A stretch of DNA of 64,000 nucleotides from Pelotomaculum schinkii (GCF_004369205.1 NZ_QFGA01000003.1:62001-126000); one strand, 5' to 3'; numbered from the stretch's first letter, positions 15,845-26,509 are shown. Translations and numbers: made by a program. Notes: generated by a model not told the origin, from the letters alone.

Positions 15845-18274
15845 ATGCCGAAAAAAATGCATTTAATCCTTTTTATTGCAGCTTTCGCTGCAGTAATGAT
15901 TTTTAGCGGCGCTTTAAGCTCGGAGGCCGGGGGTGGTCAGCTGCTGGATATAGGTGAGGCCTCATGGGCTGAGCAGGAAATTACGGAAATGAGTGCGCTG
16001 GAGATCTTGGAGGGATACCCGGACGGGAGATTTTTGCCCTACCAGAGTGTCACCAGGCTGGAGGCCGTGGCCATGCTGATCAGGACGCTTGGTTTGGACG
16101 ATCAGGCCAGGGCTATGGAAGAGGCGGATGTTGCCTACCAGGTGCCATATTTACCCTGGGGAAGAGGTTACCTGATTATGGGTGTCGAGCGGGGGATGCT
16201 CGATAAGAACTACCTCAACCAGCTTGAGCCCACCGGCGCGGCAACGAGGGCGCAGGTCGCCGCCCTGGTCTGCCTGGCTTTTGACCTGAGCGCCACTGGC
16301 TCGTCCCTTGACTTTGCCGACGCCGATCAGATACCGTACGGATATCAGGAATATGTGGCCGCACTGGTGGATAATGGACTCATGCAGGGGCTGCCGGGCA
16401 ACGTCTTTGAGCCTAACAGCGTGATCAACCGGGCCCAGATGGCAGTTTTATTGTCCAACTTGTTGAATAAGGAATTAGCCGATCCCTACCCGGATCGCCG
16501 CATAACCGGGACGGTCTCGAATATTGAACCGATCTCAGGACTGATCGACCTGCAGGAAGGCGCCAGTAAGTTCCTGACCGCCGAATGCCGGTACTATCTT
16601 GACGGGAAAAAGGTGGAGGCTGCCGGTATTAAGAACGGTGACGCGGTCAAGCTGACATTAGATGACGGCGGGCAGGTGGTTCTTGTACAAGCTGCAAGGT
16701 CCAGTGAAGGACCGGGGGCCAATCAGGGACAGGTATACCAGGGACTGGTAGATAACGTCTTTTTTATAGGTGGTGAATGCTGGGTGGCAATTACCTGCCT
16801 TGACGGCACTAAAATAACCCGCTCGGCTCCCAGCAGCGTCATGGTTAATGACCCCAGCGGCCAGATGTCTTTGGCCGGCTTAAGCGCTGGAAAATATATT
16901 GAAATGATGCTGGAAGATAACCAGATTACGTCAATAAATGTACTCAGTACCAGTACCGTAAAAGGTAAGGTCACAGATGTTGAGTCGTCCATTCTGACAA
17001 TCACCAGCGGTGGGTCCAGGATGGAACTGGAGGTGCCGGGCGGAGTTGCCGTACTAAAAGATAACAGCGCTGTTAGCTACGACACAATTGCGGTTAACAA
17101 CGAGGTCGAGGTTGCCGTATATGGCCAGAAAGCAATTAAAATTGTAATCCTTCGGGATACCTCACCCGAAGGCACGATCGAGGAGTTGGACGGCGGTGAG
17201 ATAACCATCAGGGACGTGTACGGTTACATCAATACCTATACCCTTGACGAAGACGTAGAAGTGATCATCGACGGTGATAGCGAGGGTTTGGGTGATTTAA
17301 ACGAAGGAGACAAGGTCCGTCTGGAACTTAACAGCCGGAATTACGTGACGGACATTGAGGTCCTTGATTCCAGCGAGAGTGACCTTGAGGGTGAAATCAG
17401 GGATTTGGATACTACAGGCGCCTACGGGATAACCATACGCAACAGCGATGGAGACAAGTTTACCTATAAGGTGGTCGAAGATGTCGATGTGTACAAGGGA
17501 AGCAGGCAGCTTGACTTTGATGAACTTGAAACAGGGGACGAGGTCAGATTGGAGTTGGATAGTGACGGCTGGGTGGATGAGATCGAGGTCCTTGATTACG
17601 GCGAGAGTGACCTTGAGGGTGAAATCAGGGATTTGGATACTACAGGCGCCTACGGGATAACCATACGCAACAGCGATGGAGACAAGTTTACCTATAAGGT
17701 GGTCGAAGATGTCGATGTGTACAAGGGAAGCAGGCAGCTTGACTTTGATGAACTTGAAATCGGGGACGAGGTCAGATTGGAGTTGGATAGTGACGACTGG
17801 GTGGATGAAATCGAGGTCTTAGACAGTGACCAGTCGACTGAGGAAGGTGTAATATCCGGACTCAGGACCGGGAGCAGCCCGCGCTTATGGCTTACAAACA
17901 GTGACGGCGACGAGGAGCGCTACGACATCTCCGATGATGTCGATTGCGACAGAGATGGCGATTCAATCGACCTGGAGGAGATTGTCATCGGCAGCGAAGC
18001 GGAGATAGAAATAGAAGATGATGAGGTCGTAACCATTGAAATCACCGATGACGAAGATATTACCATTGAGGGAGAAATCATCGACGTGCGGGTTAGCAGC
18101 GAAAGGATTCAAATTGAACAAAGCAGCGGAAATCAATTCACGTATTACCTGGAAGACGGAGCCATACTGAGAGACAGCGACGGTGACAGAATTGATCTTG
18201 AAGATGTAGAAGAAGGCTGGGATGTGGAACTGCGTCTGAGAGACGGCCAGATCTATAGGCTGACCGAACTTTGA
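15845..18274 (+). CDS. S-layer-homology protein with repeated beta-rich domains
   Basis: 809-residue exported protein. A signal peptide covers roughly residues 1-28 (MPKKMHLILFIAAFAAVMIF...SSEA). Three SLH modules follow at about 38-90, 93-150 and 155-210 (EGYPDGRFLPYQSVTRLEAVAML; LEPTGAATRAQVAALVCLAF; FEPNSVINRAQMAVLLSNLL); they would anchor it to cell-wall polymer. The rest is built of acidic beta-rich repeats, including two 76-residue copies that are nearly identical. AAGGGGGG at 15830-15835 precedes the ATG. It interrupts the molybdenum-cofactor genes and has no evident link to them. It is probably a surface-layer or envelope-structuring protein. Confidence 0.9.
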   Translation: MPKKMHLILFIAAFAAVMIFSGALSSEAGGGQLLDIGEASWAEQEITEMSALEILEGYPDGRFLPYQSVTRLEAVAMLIRTLGLDDQARAMEEADVAYQVPYLPWGRGYLIMGVERGMLDKNYLNQLEPTGAATRAQVAALVCLAFDLSATGSSLDFADADQIPYGYQEYVAALVDNGLMQGLPGNVFEPNSVINRAQMAVLLSNLLNKELADPYPDRRITGTVSNIEPISGLIDLQEGASKFLTAECRYYLDGKKVEAAGIKNGDAVKLTLDDGGQVVLVQAARSSEGPGANQGQVYQGLVDNVFFIGGECWVAITCLDGTKITRSAPSSVMVNDPSGQMSLAGLSAGKYIEMMLEDNQITSINVLSTSTVKGKVTDVESSILTITSGGSRMELEVPGGVAVLKDNSAVSYDTIAVNNEVEVAVYGQKAIKIVILRDTSPEGTIEELDGGEITIRDVYGYINTYTLDEDVEVIIDGDSEGLGDLNEGDKVRLELNSRNYVTDIEVLDSSESDLEGEIRDLDTTGAYGITIRNSDGDKFTYKVVEDVDVYKGSRQLDFDELETGDEVRLELDSDGWVDEIEVLDYGESDLEGEIRDLDTTGAYGITIRNSDGDKFTYKVVEDVDVYKGSRQLDFDELEIGDEVRLELDSDDWVDEIEVLDSDQSTEEGVISGLRTGSSPRLWLTNSDGDEERYDISDDVDCDRDGDSIDLEEIVIGSEAEIEIEDDEVVTIEITDDEDITIEGEIIDVRVSSERIQIEQSSGNQFTYYLEDGAILRDSDGDRIDLEDVEEGWDVELRLRDGQIYRLTEL
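17363..17818 (+). repeat. Tandem 228-bp duplication inside the SLH gene
   Basis: Two adjacent 228-bp units (17363-17590 and 17591-17818) encode 76-residue domains that differ at only four residues (SS to YG, T to I, G to D). More diverged copies flank them. The near identity points to a recent in-frame duplication. Confidence 0.92.
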
Positions 18275-18489
18275 GTTGTTACCTGCATCAATCAAAATGT
18301 TAAACCGGTTAGTCAAGCGGCAGGTCACTCCTGGGAGCGGTCTGCTGCTATTTTTTAAGATGTATTTCCGACATTTTTCGGAGGATATTTTGCTTTACGG
18401 GAGAAATACTACTGGGTGGCAAATTATACCCAAAATGGGCTGCGGGTCTGACAGTGCCGGTAAGCCTGTGGAGACGGAGGAGTAATAGT

Positions 18490-18984
18490 ATGAGCGAATT
18501 AACGCACCTGGATGAGCAGGGTCAGGCCAGGATGGTGGAGGTGGGAGGCAAGGCTGTCACCCACAGGGAAGCCGTTGCCCGCGGCGAGGTCGCCATGCGT
18601 AAAGAGACACTCGAATTAATTGTGGAGGGGAAGGCGCCAAAGGGAGAGGTCTTTGGGGTGGCCCGAATTGCCGGGATTATGGCTGCCAAAAAGACATCTG
18701 CCCTGATCCCCCTCTGTCATCCCCTGATGATAAGCGGGGTTGACGTTTATTTTCGACCCAATTATGACCGCAACACCGTTGAAATCGAAGCCAGGGTGCG
18801 GGTAACCGGACAGACCGGGGTGGAGATGGAGGCGCTGACTGCGGTGAGCGTGGCGGCGCTGGCTATATACGACATGTGTAAGGCTGCCGACCGTGAGATG
18901 GTCATCGGGGCGGTCAGGCTGGTCCATAAAAGCGGCGGTAAAAGCGGCGCCTTTGAGCGTAAGGGTGAGGCTGCATGGAGCTAG
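18490..18984 (+). CDS. moaC: Cyclic pyranopterin monophosphate synthase MoaC
   Basis: 164 residues; MoaC turns the MoaA product into cyclic pyranopterin monophosphate. Diagnostic segments are [47 protein letters not shown] (near 60-85) and [34 protein letters not shown] (near 115-148), with the catalytic lysine in MCKA. The ATG at 18490 is set by GGAGGAG at 18476-18482; the open frame extends to 18454 without a better start. It is separated from moaA by the SLH gene and others but belongs to the same pathway. mogA follows after 174 bases. Confidence 0.95.
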   Translation: MSELTHLDEQGQARMVEVGGKAVTHREAVARGEVAMRKETLELIVEGKAPKGEVFGVARIAGIMAAKKTSALIPLCHPLMISGVDVYFRPNYDRNTVEIEARVRVTGQTGVEMEALTAVSVAALAIYDMCKAADREMVIGAVRLVHKSGGKSGAFERKGEAAWS

Positions 18985-19158
18985 AACATTTACTCGCGGG
19001 CGGCAGCAGGTATCATCTACCGTGCCCCGCTTTAGGGGCTGTTCCGCGGTGAGTACGGTTGAAATCGACCGCCATATTGCCAAGGCTTCTAGAAATGTTG
19101 CCCTTCGATAGCGGCATTTGCAGCTATCCTGATATGATAACGATTGGGAGGGTGAAAG

Positions 19159-19647
19159 ATGTACAAAATTGGGATTATTACGGTTAGTGATAAAGGCTCC
19201 CGCGGCGAGCGGACGGATGAGAGCGGCCCGGCCATCCGTGAAATGGTTGGAATACTGGGCCATGTCGTCAGTTATAAAATACTGCCGGACGACATTGACG
19301 CCCTAAAAGAGGCGATGGTCAACATGTCCGACCGGGAGAAGGTAGAACTGATCCTGACTACCGGCGGCACGGGGTTAAGCCAGCGGGACAATACGCCTGA
19401 GGCCACTCTGGCCGTGATCGAGCGCGAGGTGCCGGGTTTACCCGAAGCCATGCGGGCGGAGAGCATGAAGAAGACCAACCGCGCCATGCTGACCAGGGCA
19501 GTGGCAGGGGTACGCAAAAACACCCTGATTATCAACCTGCCCGGCAGCGTCAAAGGAGTGCGCGAATGTCTGGAGGTCATCCTGCCGGCGCTGCCCCATG
19601 CCCTGGAAATCTTGACCGGCCGCGGCGGTGAGTGCGGTGTAGGTTAG
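19159..19647 (+). CDS. mogA: Molybdopterin adenylyltransferase MogA/MoaB
   Basis: 162 residues; adenylates molybdopterin ahead of MoeA. The fold is shown by IGIITVSDKGSRGERTDESGPAI (4-26), LILTTGGTGLSQRDNTPEAT (near 64-83) and LIINLPGSVKGVRECLEVILPALPHALEIL (near 124-153). GGGAGGGTG at 19145-19153 precedes the ATG. A small GCCCC/GGGGC hairpin lies in the gap after moaC (19024-19039), which may lower readthrough. It completes the window's set of cofactor enzymes. moaE and mobA are not present. Confidence 0.93.
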   Translation: MYKIGIITVSDKGSRGERTDESGPAIREMVGILGHVVSYKILPDDIDALKEAMVNMSDREKVELILTTGGTGLSQRDNTPEATLAVIEREVPGLPEAMRAESMKKTNRAMLTRAVAGVRKNTLIINLPGSVKGVRECLEVILPALPHALEILTGRGGECGVG

Positions 19648-19876
19648 TACTACTGGTAAGAAAATTTTGGGTTGCCCTGTATAGAATGGTTATTGCCGTG
19701 GAAAAATATTTCTAGACAGGTAAAAATATTAGTTAAATTGGGATAATAATGAGATAGGAGTAGGAAATGAAAGCTATTATCCGCTAAATGCCTTTTTTTG
19801 CTCTAAAAGAGGAAAATTATGCGGTGATTTTATTTGCTTTTGATTTTCTTATTCTATATTATATTTACTGTAGATA

Positions 19877-19903
19877 TTAGCACTCGTCTAGATCGAGTGC
19901 TAA
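19877..19903. promoter_or_regulatory. CIRCE operator (HrcA site)
   Basis: TTAGCACTC-N9-GAGTGCTAA is a perfect CIRCE inverted repeat. It is the binding site for the HrcA heat-shock repressor and lies 32 bases before groES. An AT-rich region just upstream (19834-19868) holds the promoter, though the boxes are weak. Confidence 0.97.
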
Positions 19904-19934
19904 CAATACAGGAAGCAACCATAAGGAGGGGTAT

Positions 19935-20222
19935 ATGTTGATCAGACCATTAGGCGAACGGGTAGTTGTAAAAGCAACGCCCACCGAGGAAAGGACCAAA
20001 AGCGGCATCGTCCTTCCGGACACCGCAAAAGAAAAGCCCCAGGAAGGTGAAGTCATAGCGGTAGGCAGCGGCAGGCTTTTAGAAACTGGCCAGAGGGTGC
20101 CCATCGACCTGAAGGTCGGGGATAAGATCCTTTTCTCCAAGTACGCCGGCAACGAAGTGAAAATCGATGACGTTGAATATCTGATCATGCGTGAAGCCGA
20201 CATCCTCGGCGTAATAGAGTAA
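19935..20222 (+). CDS. groES: Co-chaperonin GroES
   Basis: 95-residue lid of the chaperonin. It starts [29 protein letters not shown], a textbook GroES N-terminus, and contains the mobile-loop region near 20-33. The C-terminal [31 protein letters not shown] is also conserved. AAGGAGG at 19923-19929 precedes the ATG. It is co-transcribed with groEL 24 bases downstream and controlled by the CIRCE site. Confidence 0.97.
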   Translation: MLIRPLGERVVVKATPTEERTKSGIVLPDTAKEKPQEGEVIAVGSGRLLETGQRVPIDLKVGDKILFSKYAGNEVKIDDVEYLIMREADILGVIE

Positions 20223-21887
<1,665 letters not shown>

Positions 21888-21913
21888 CTAAGGGCCTTAA
21901 GCCGTTATAAATA

Positions 21914-21937
21914 AAGGGGCCGAATGCTCGGCCCCTT
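21914..21937 (+). terminator. Intrinsic terminator after groEL
   Basis: AAGGGGCCGA (21914-21923) pairs with TCGGCCCCTT (21928-21937) around a 4-base loop. Confidence 0.85.
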
Positions 21938-21944
21938 GCTATGA

Positions 21945-22230
21945 TCACGAAATGATCACGGCGTGCAAAATTGATACGCAGAGGTTTCTCATTAGCTCAC
22001 TGAACTCTTGGGAAGCCTCTTTCTTTTTAGTTTTGGTCGCGTGTAGATAAACATTTTTTTTGGCGGCATCATCCGTATGCCCAAGACGTTCCATTATGTC
22101 TGGGGGCCCAACCCGGCTTCTGCAAAAAGGGGAGGGGTGTGGTTAACGAATGGAACCAGAGGCATCCCTCGGTCTTGTGAGCGGGAGTTGCTTCATAGCA
22201 GCCTTTTTCAAGGCGTTTTCAGTTTTCTTT
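21945..22230 (-). pseudogene. Decayed C-terminus of a tyrosine recombinase (phage-type integrase)
   Basis: On the minus strand one frame reads DIMERLGHTDDAAKKNVYLHA followed by TKTKKKEASQEFSELMRNL and a stop at 21945. This is the box-II/tyrosine end of phage-type integrases (ERLGH...T..Y.H). The tyrosine is in NVYLHA. Upstream, after a one-base frameshift, VNHTPPLFAEAG matches the usual HTHASLLLEAG, and KAAMKQLPLT matches further upstream. The N-terminal catalytic half is missing. No intact partner or attachment repeat was recognised nearby. It marks a lost integrative element next to groEL. Confidence 0.75.
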
Positions 22231-22351
22231 AAGGTTTTTGGAGACGTTCAGGGTATTAAGATTTAAATACTTTGCGCCGAGTAAATAATTGATTAAACAT
22301 AGCGTTAGCTAGTTCTATCTTATGGAACACAGTAAGGGGGGTGATATTTAT

Positions 22352-22651
22352 ATGATATTATCAGTTTCGTCATCATCATCAAGTAGCGATTATTCGGCTG
22401 TGGATAATACTGATCAAGTAGCAAGGCTTCAGCAACAAAAGGAAAGACTTGAGCAGCAATTGCAGGAAGTCAGCCAAAGTAAAGAGGACGAAAAAATAAA
22501 ACAGCAAAAAATACAACTGCTACAAATGAGAATACAGCAGATTGAGGCACAGATTCAGCAAGTAAAAGAAGCAAAAAACAACAAATGCAATAATTCAATG
22601 TCGGTAACCGCTTCGGCAAATACAAGCTCTATTGTTGATACTCTGGTTTAA
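22352..22651 (+). CDS. FlxA-like coiled-coil protein
   Basis: 99 residues. A Ser-rich start (MILSVSSSSSSSDYS) is followed by a long Gln/Lys/Glu-rich coiled coil (residues about 22-75: ARLQQQKERLEQQLQEVSQ..., LLQMRIQQIEAQIQQV). This is the pattern of FlxA-like proteins, whose function is not known. AAGGGGGGTG at 22334-22343 supports the ATG at 22352 over the one at 22322. It has its own terminator and stands alone. Confidence 0.75.
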   Translation: MILSVSSSSSSSDYSAVDNTDQVARLQQQKERLEQQLQEVSQSKEDEKIKQQKIQLLQMRIQQIEAQIQQVKEAKNNKCNNSMSVTASANTSSIVDTLV

Positions 22652-22658
22652 CGGCCAG

Positions 22659-22685
22659 GCCCCGCTCTTTGGAGCGGGGCTTTTT
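22659..22685 (+). terminator. Intrinsic terminator after the FlxA-like gene
   Basis: GCCCCGCTC (22659-22667) pairs with GAGCGGGGC (22672-22680), followed by TTTTT. Confidence 0.95.
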
Positions 22686-22811
22686 GGTTCTTCAAAGATA
22701 CATTTTAGTCCTTACGTAAACTTACATTATCGGAAAGTATTTTTTTAGAATGGGTATGCGGTATCAACTCAAGGCATGTTTATTCATTAACTAAAATTTG
22801 TTATGATAGGA

Positions 22812-23183
22812 TCATGCAGGGATATCCACACCCCGCTGGATTTTTCGCCAGTGATAGAGGTAGAACGGGAGTGAAACCACCACCAGCGCCAGGCTGTTGA
22901 TGAACCTCCTGATTCGTTGATAACGCCAGGCGGCTTCCTGGTTTTGTTTTTCCTCCTGGAGCTGCTTTTCAAATTCCTCTTGAGTTAGGTTGGGATATTT
23001 CTGCTGCATGTCACTGAGACGAATCTTGGTATCATAGTATCCCATACCTTTTGTCGGGTCGGGATAGACGAGATCTACCACCCCCATAATAAGCTGCACC
23101 GAACCCACGATCAGCATCATCAGGGTGGCGAAGCTGACCAGATAGAGATAAACCTGGCGGATGTTCCAGCGGCTTTCAGTCAT
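22812..23183 (-). CDS. Hypothetical two-helix membrane protein
   Basis: 123 residues on the minus strand. Two hydrophobic helices are visible: about 10-38 (VYLYLVSFATLMMLIVGSVQLIMGVVDLVY) and about 90-108 (FINSLALVVVSLPFYLYHW). Between them lies a charged region of about 45 residues, predicted outside or inside as one loop (MQQKYPNLTQEEFEKQLQEEKQNQEAAW). It ends with basic residues. GGGGGG lies just upstream on this strand (near 23192-23198). I do not recognise a family. It is divergent from the methyltransferase gene at 23283. Confidence 0.72.
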   Translation of the reverse strand: MTESRWNIRQVYLYLVSFATLMMLIVGSVQLIMGVVDLVYPDPTKGMGYYDTKIRLSDMQQKYPNLTQEEFEKQLQEEKQNQEAAWRYQRIRRFINSLALVVVSLPFYLYHWRKIQRGVDIPA

Positions 23184-23282
23184 TTTAAATCCCCCCTTTT
23201 GTTAATATTATACGGCTTGGGAGGAGGTGGACAAGGGGCCTTTTAAGAGTGTTTTATCATGCTCAATGGAGGTGTGAGCTTC

Positions 23283-23816
23283 TTGCGTATTTCACTATTT
23301 TCAACACCCCCTGGCTGGATCGCGACGGCCTGGTCCAGGATCGGGCTGCAAGCGTTGGCGCTGCCGCAGCCGGGCCCCGGGGAAGCTATGGCAGCGCTGG
23401 CCCGTGAGCTGAACAAGTGCCTGTCCAACCTGCCTGAGCCCTCTTTCCCGCAATCTCCGGCGGCAGCCCTGGAAGAGGAAGTGCTCCGGTATTTTGCGGG
23501 TGAAAAAGTCGCATTCAGCACGATCATAGACTTTTCCGGGTACACTCCTTTTCAAAAGCGAGTCCTTGAGCTGGTAAGGTCTATCCCTGCCGGTGAGGTG
23601 CGTACCTACGGGCAGGTCGCACTGCAGGCCGGTTTGCCCAAGGGCGCCAGGGCGGTCGGTGGAGTGATGCGCGCCAACCGTACTCCCCTGGTAATCCCCT
23701 GCCACCGGGTACTGGCCGCAGGAGGGAAATTGGGTGGGTTCGGCGGGGGACTCGACATGAAAAGATATCTGTTGAAACTTGAGGGATACAACCCTGAAAA
23801 CACACAGAACGCTTAA
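23283..23816 (+). CDS. ogt: Methylated-DNA--protein-cysteine methyltransferase
   Basis: About 177 residues; suicide repair enzyme that moves alkyl groups from O6-alkylguanine in DNA to its own cysteine. The active site PCHRVLAAGG is intact, preceded by the helix-turn-helix region VRSIPAGEVRTYGQVALQAGLPKGARAVGGVMRANRTP. TTG 23283 is chosen because GGAGGTG lies at 23270-23276; ATG 23259 is an alternative that adds eight residues and lacks such a site. It stands alone, followed by a palindromic repeat. Confidence 0.9.
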   Translation: MRISLFSTPPGWIATAWSRIGLQALALPQPGPGEAMAALARELNKCLSNLPEPSFPQSPAAALEEEVLRYFAGEKVAFSTIIDFSGYTPFQKRVLELVRSIPAGEVRTYGQVALQAGLPKGARAVGGVMRANRTPLVIPCHRVLAAGGKLGGFGGGLDMKRYLLKLEGYNPENTQNA

Positions 23817-23825
23817 AAAATGCAG

Positions 23826-23843
23826 GTGCGAATTCATTCGCAC
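23826..23843. repeat. Dispersed palindromic repeat, copy 2
   Basis: GTGCGAATTCATTCGCAC, identical to the copy at 10470. It is preceded by TGCAG as at 33061. It lies just after the ogt gene. Confidence 0.85.
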
Positions 23844-24074
23844 AAAGGCTGCCTAGTGCGGCGCTGACGCGCCGTTATGCGATAAAATAGCGCCTGCATA
23901 CCCTGAAAAGGCCTGCGCTACATAGTAAGATATTTTATCATACTAATTCATTCATACCTCGCTATGTTTTCATTTTCTGCATGATGTCGCTTGCGGTACA
24001 CTTGTCGAAATTTCTCTGCCTTGCTAATATATAAGCAGGGTTTGCAGTAATCCTTAATTTAGGACATATAGCCT

Positions 24075-24100
24075 AACCCACAAGTGAATGCTTGTGGGTT
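24075..24100 (+). promoter_or_regulatory. Leader hairpin before the cation efflux gene
   Basis: AACCCACAAG (24075-24084) pairs perfectly with CTTGTGGGTT (24091-24100), followed by TTA. The 10-bp stem lies about 10 bases before the ribosome site of the next gene. It may be a terminator for upstream transcription or an attenuator. Confidence 0.6.
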
Positions 24101-24118
24101 TTACGGCAAGGGGGATAT

Positions 24119-25072
24119 ATTACGGGACACAACAGTGAATCGGCAGTCCGGGCGGCCCTGATTGCCAACGGGGTTATCGCGGCGATGAAGCTGGTAGCGG
24201 CTGTTTTAAGCGGCAGCGCCTCTATGATGGCCGAGTTTAAACATTCGCTGGGAGACTGGGCCAACGGCTTTTTCTTGTTAATCGGGGTTAAACAGGCCAA
24301 GCGCCCGGGCAATGAACGGTACCAGTTCGGCCACGGCAAGAGGGTCTTCTTCTGGGGCTTTATCGCCAGCTTAGGTATGCTCTTTATCGGTGGGGCGCTC
24401 TCGATTTACGGCGGCATAGTGAAGATTATCCATCCGGAGCCCTTGGAACGTCTCAGTGTAAGCCTTGTAGTTATAGGACTGAGCATTCTCTTTGAGTGCT
24501 ACTCCTGCTTCATGGCCATTAAGGCCATTCTCGCTGAGACGGGAGAACAAACGCAAGGCTTGAGGATGCTGGCCAGGGTAATCCCGTCACTTAAAAAAGC
24601 CACTCCTTCGACCCGCTTTATTTTCCTGGAGGACACAGCGGCGCTATTGGGGCTTTTCATCGCCGGGACCGCAATCCTGCTGGCCCACTATACCGGAGAC
24701 ATCGTTTTTGACGGGGCTGCTTCCATTTTGATCGGTATGTTATTATTCTTTATCGGTATTGGAACAGCCAGGGAGAATGCTGCCGCTATTTTAGGCGAGT
24801 CGGCAGATCCCGGTTTGATCAATGACATAGGCAACCTGGTCATGAGCATCCCGGGTGTGGTTGACGTCCACAATGTCAGGTCCATGTGTGTGGGTCCGAA
24901 CAGCTACCTTCTGGAAATGGTGGTTGAGGCCTATGAACAAACCATGCTTAACGAATGTGACAGCATCGGCTCATCTGTAAATAAGGCGATCAAGGACAAG
25001 TACAGGGAGATCGCCTACACCCATATTGCAGTTATCTCCGACGATAAAAAACGGCAGTGGCGCCGGGAATAG
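24119..25072 (+). CDS. Cation diffusion facilitator (CDF) family transporter
   Basis: About 317 residues; CDF proteins export Zn, Co, Fe or other divalent ions by proton exchange. Six membrane segments are visible, with AEFKHSLGDWANGFFLL (helix 2) and VFDGAASILIGMLLFF (helix 5) holding the metal-site positions. Residues AEFKHS...D and DGAAS differ from the common HxxxD/DxxxD, so specificity is unclear. A cytoplasmic C-terminal domain follows (IPGVVDVHNVRSMCVGP). The start is doubtful: the only standard codon is TTG 24092 inside the hairpin and without a ribosome site; AAGGGGG at 24108-24114 instead points to ATT at 24119. The 3' end overlaps the convergent gene by 41 bases. Confidence 0.85.
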   Translation: MTGHNSESAVRAALIANGVIAAMKLVAAVLSGSASMMAEFKHSLGDWANGFFLLIGVKQAKRPGNERYQFGHGKRVFFWGFIASLGMLFIGGALSIYGGIVKIIHPEPLERLSVSLVVIGLSILFECYSCFMAIKAILAETGEQTQGLRMLARVIPSLKKATPSTRFIFLEDTAALLGLFIAGTAILLAHYTGDIVFDGAASILIGMLLFFIGIGTARENAAAILGESADPGLINDIGNLVMSIPGVVDVHNVRSMCVGPNSYLLEMVVEAYEQTMLNECDSIGSSVNKAIKDKYREIAYTHIAVISDDKKRQWRRE

Positions 25073-26375
25073 TCCAGGCTGCGGCCGGAATCGGCCTTGA
25101 ACCAGTGGGCCTGAAAAAAGATGTCGGAGCTGTGATAGTGGAGATATTGAGCACGCGCGAGCTGTCATTTACTTCCGTAATAAAGCCGAAGATATCAGAA
25201 AGAAATCTCAAACTAATGTATGCAGTGCCACGAACAATCTGGATTCCACTTGGTTCGTGAGCGATGGCTCCATTAACCAGGGCCGGGGAACCGTTTTCAG
25301 GGATTTGCACGCGTTTATCCCGCATCATGACATCCACGGTACGGGCCGGGTCGTTCCACTTGACGATGCCCCCGGCGGCAGTACAGACCGGACGTACAGG
25401 GACCAGCAGGTTCTTCCCGTCGCTCAAGGTGGGTTGGGACTCGGGCAAATGTATAGCTCTACCGTCTATAGTTACCGTCATTTGGCGCCTGGTTAGCCGG
25501 CCAGCCCAGGGGCCGGCCGGGGACTGCAGCGACAGGACGCCATTTTCAGCGTCTTGAAGAAGTTCGACTCCCAGAAAGAGCTTAAAAAAATAATCCGGGA
25601 CAAAAGTTGTGTCTTCTAACAAGAAGGGCGCATCCTCTGTTGCGTACACGCTGTTGTTCACGCTAACCTGCCGGCTGCCGAGGGCGAGTGATACTTCCCG
25701 GTCAATATTTGCCAGCTCCAAGGTATTGCAGGATTCGTCCCAAAACATGCGGTAGCCAAGGGCCTGGGCAGCCGGCCGTACCGGCAGCCAGGTTTTGCTT
25801 CCGTCCCATATCGGTCCGAGGTGCGGCGCGAAATCAGGCTCCTCGCCGTTTATCAGCACCTTGCTGAATACCTTCCAACTGTTCAGGTCTTCGTTGCTAT
25901 TAATTATTTCTACATCAGATCCGACGGGAACCCTATCGTACAGCCAGAGGATATCCTTGTTGTACATCCTGATACAGCCGGCAGATGCGTAGGTCCCAAT
26001 GGAATAGGGATTGTTGGTGCCGTGTACCCCATAACTTGAGCCCCCGGTACCGAGCGCATTCAACCCCAGCCAGCGGGGCCCCAGCGGGTTTTCGGGAATA
26101 CCGCCCGGAATAGTGGGACCTCCATCGGGGCTTCGCCAGGAAGGGTAGATTAGTTTGACAACGACCTGCCAATCCCCTTCCGGGGTATATTGGGGCAGAC
26201 GACCTGTAGCCACAGGAAACACATCCACCAGGCAGCCATTTTCGTAAAGAGCCAGCTGGTTGGTTCCCTTGTTTATAACCAACCGGCAGTCCGCCTGAGC
26301 TGACTGCTGGAACAGCAGCAATATAGACAACATGAAAAATATCGACCTTGCAGCTGCCCTGAGCATGAACAACAC
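25032..26375 (-). CDS. Exported L,D-transpeptidase with copper-amine-oxidase-like domains
   Basis: 447 residues on the minus strand with a signal peptide (about 1-28). The YkuD L,D-transpeptidase domain covers about 30-165, with the catalytic HGTNNPYSIGTYASAGCIRMY motif (His, Ser and Cys all present). It would cross-link peptidoglycan or attach proteins, as in spore or stationary-phase walls. The rest holds two copper-amine-oxidase N-terminal-like (stalk) modules: near 205-270 (WLPVRPAAQALGYRMFWDE) and near 335-420 (NLLVPVRPVCTAAGGIVKWND, GTAYISLRFLSDIFGF). GGGGGGTG lies just before the ATG. Its 3' end overlaps the cation efflux gene on the other strand. Confidence 0.9.
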   Translation of the reverse strand: MLFMLRAAARSIFFMLSILLLFQQSAQADCRLVINKGTNQLALYENGCLVDVFPVATGRLPQYTPEGDWQVVVKLIYPSWRSPDGGPTIPGGIPENPLGPRWLGLNALGTGGSSYGVHGTNNPYSIGTYASAGCIRMYNKDILWLYDRVPVGSDVEIINSNEDLNSWKVFSKVLINGEEPDFAPHLGPIWDGSKTWLPVRPAAQALGYRMFWDESCNTLELANIDREVSLALGSRQVSVNNSVYATEDAPFLLEDTTFVPDYFFKLFLGVELLQDAENGVLSLQSPAGPWAGRLTRRQMTVTIDGRAIHLPESQPTLSDGKNLLVPVRPVCTAAGGIVKWNDPARTVDVMMRDKRVQIPENGSPALVNGAIAHEPSGIQIVRGTAYISLRFLSDIFGFITEVNDSSRVLNISTITAPTSFFRPTGSRPIPAAAWTIPGATAVFYRRR

Positions 26376-26509
26376 CCCCCGACTGATCTGGCTAAAAAAT
26401 ACCTATGACCTAACGGGGGCTTCCAGAATAGAAATTATCATGTAACTTTTTGCCACAAAATGATTATGAGTTGATAATCCGGCTTATGTCAGGGAGGATA
26501 AGGCCCGGA

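Larger units (their letters stand above)
23817..24118. other. Intergenic region with palindromic repeat and leader hairpin
   Basis: No gene is supported. It contains repeat copy 2 (23826), several GCGC-rich inverted fragments (GCGGCGCTGACGCGCCG near 23860) and the AACCCACAAG hairpin before the cation efflux gene. Confidence 0.5.
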
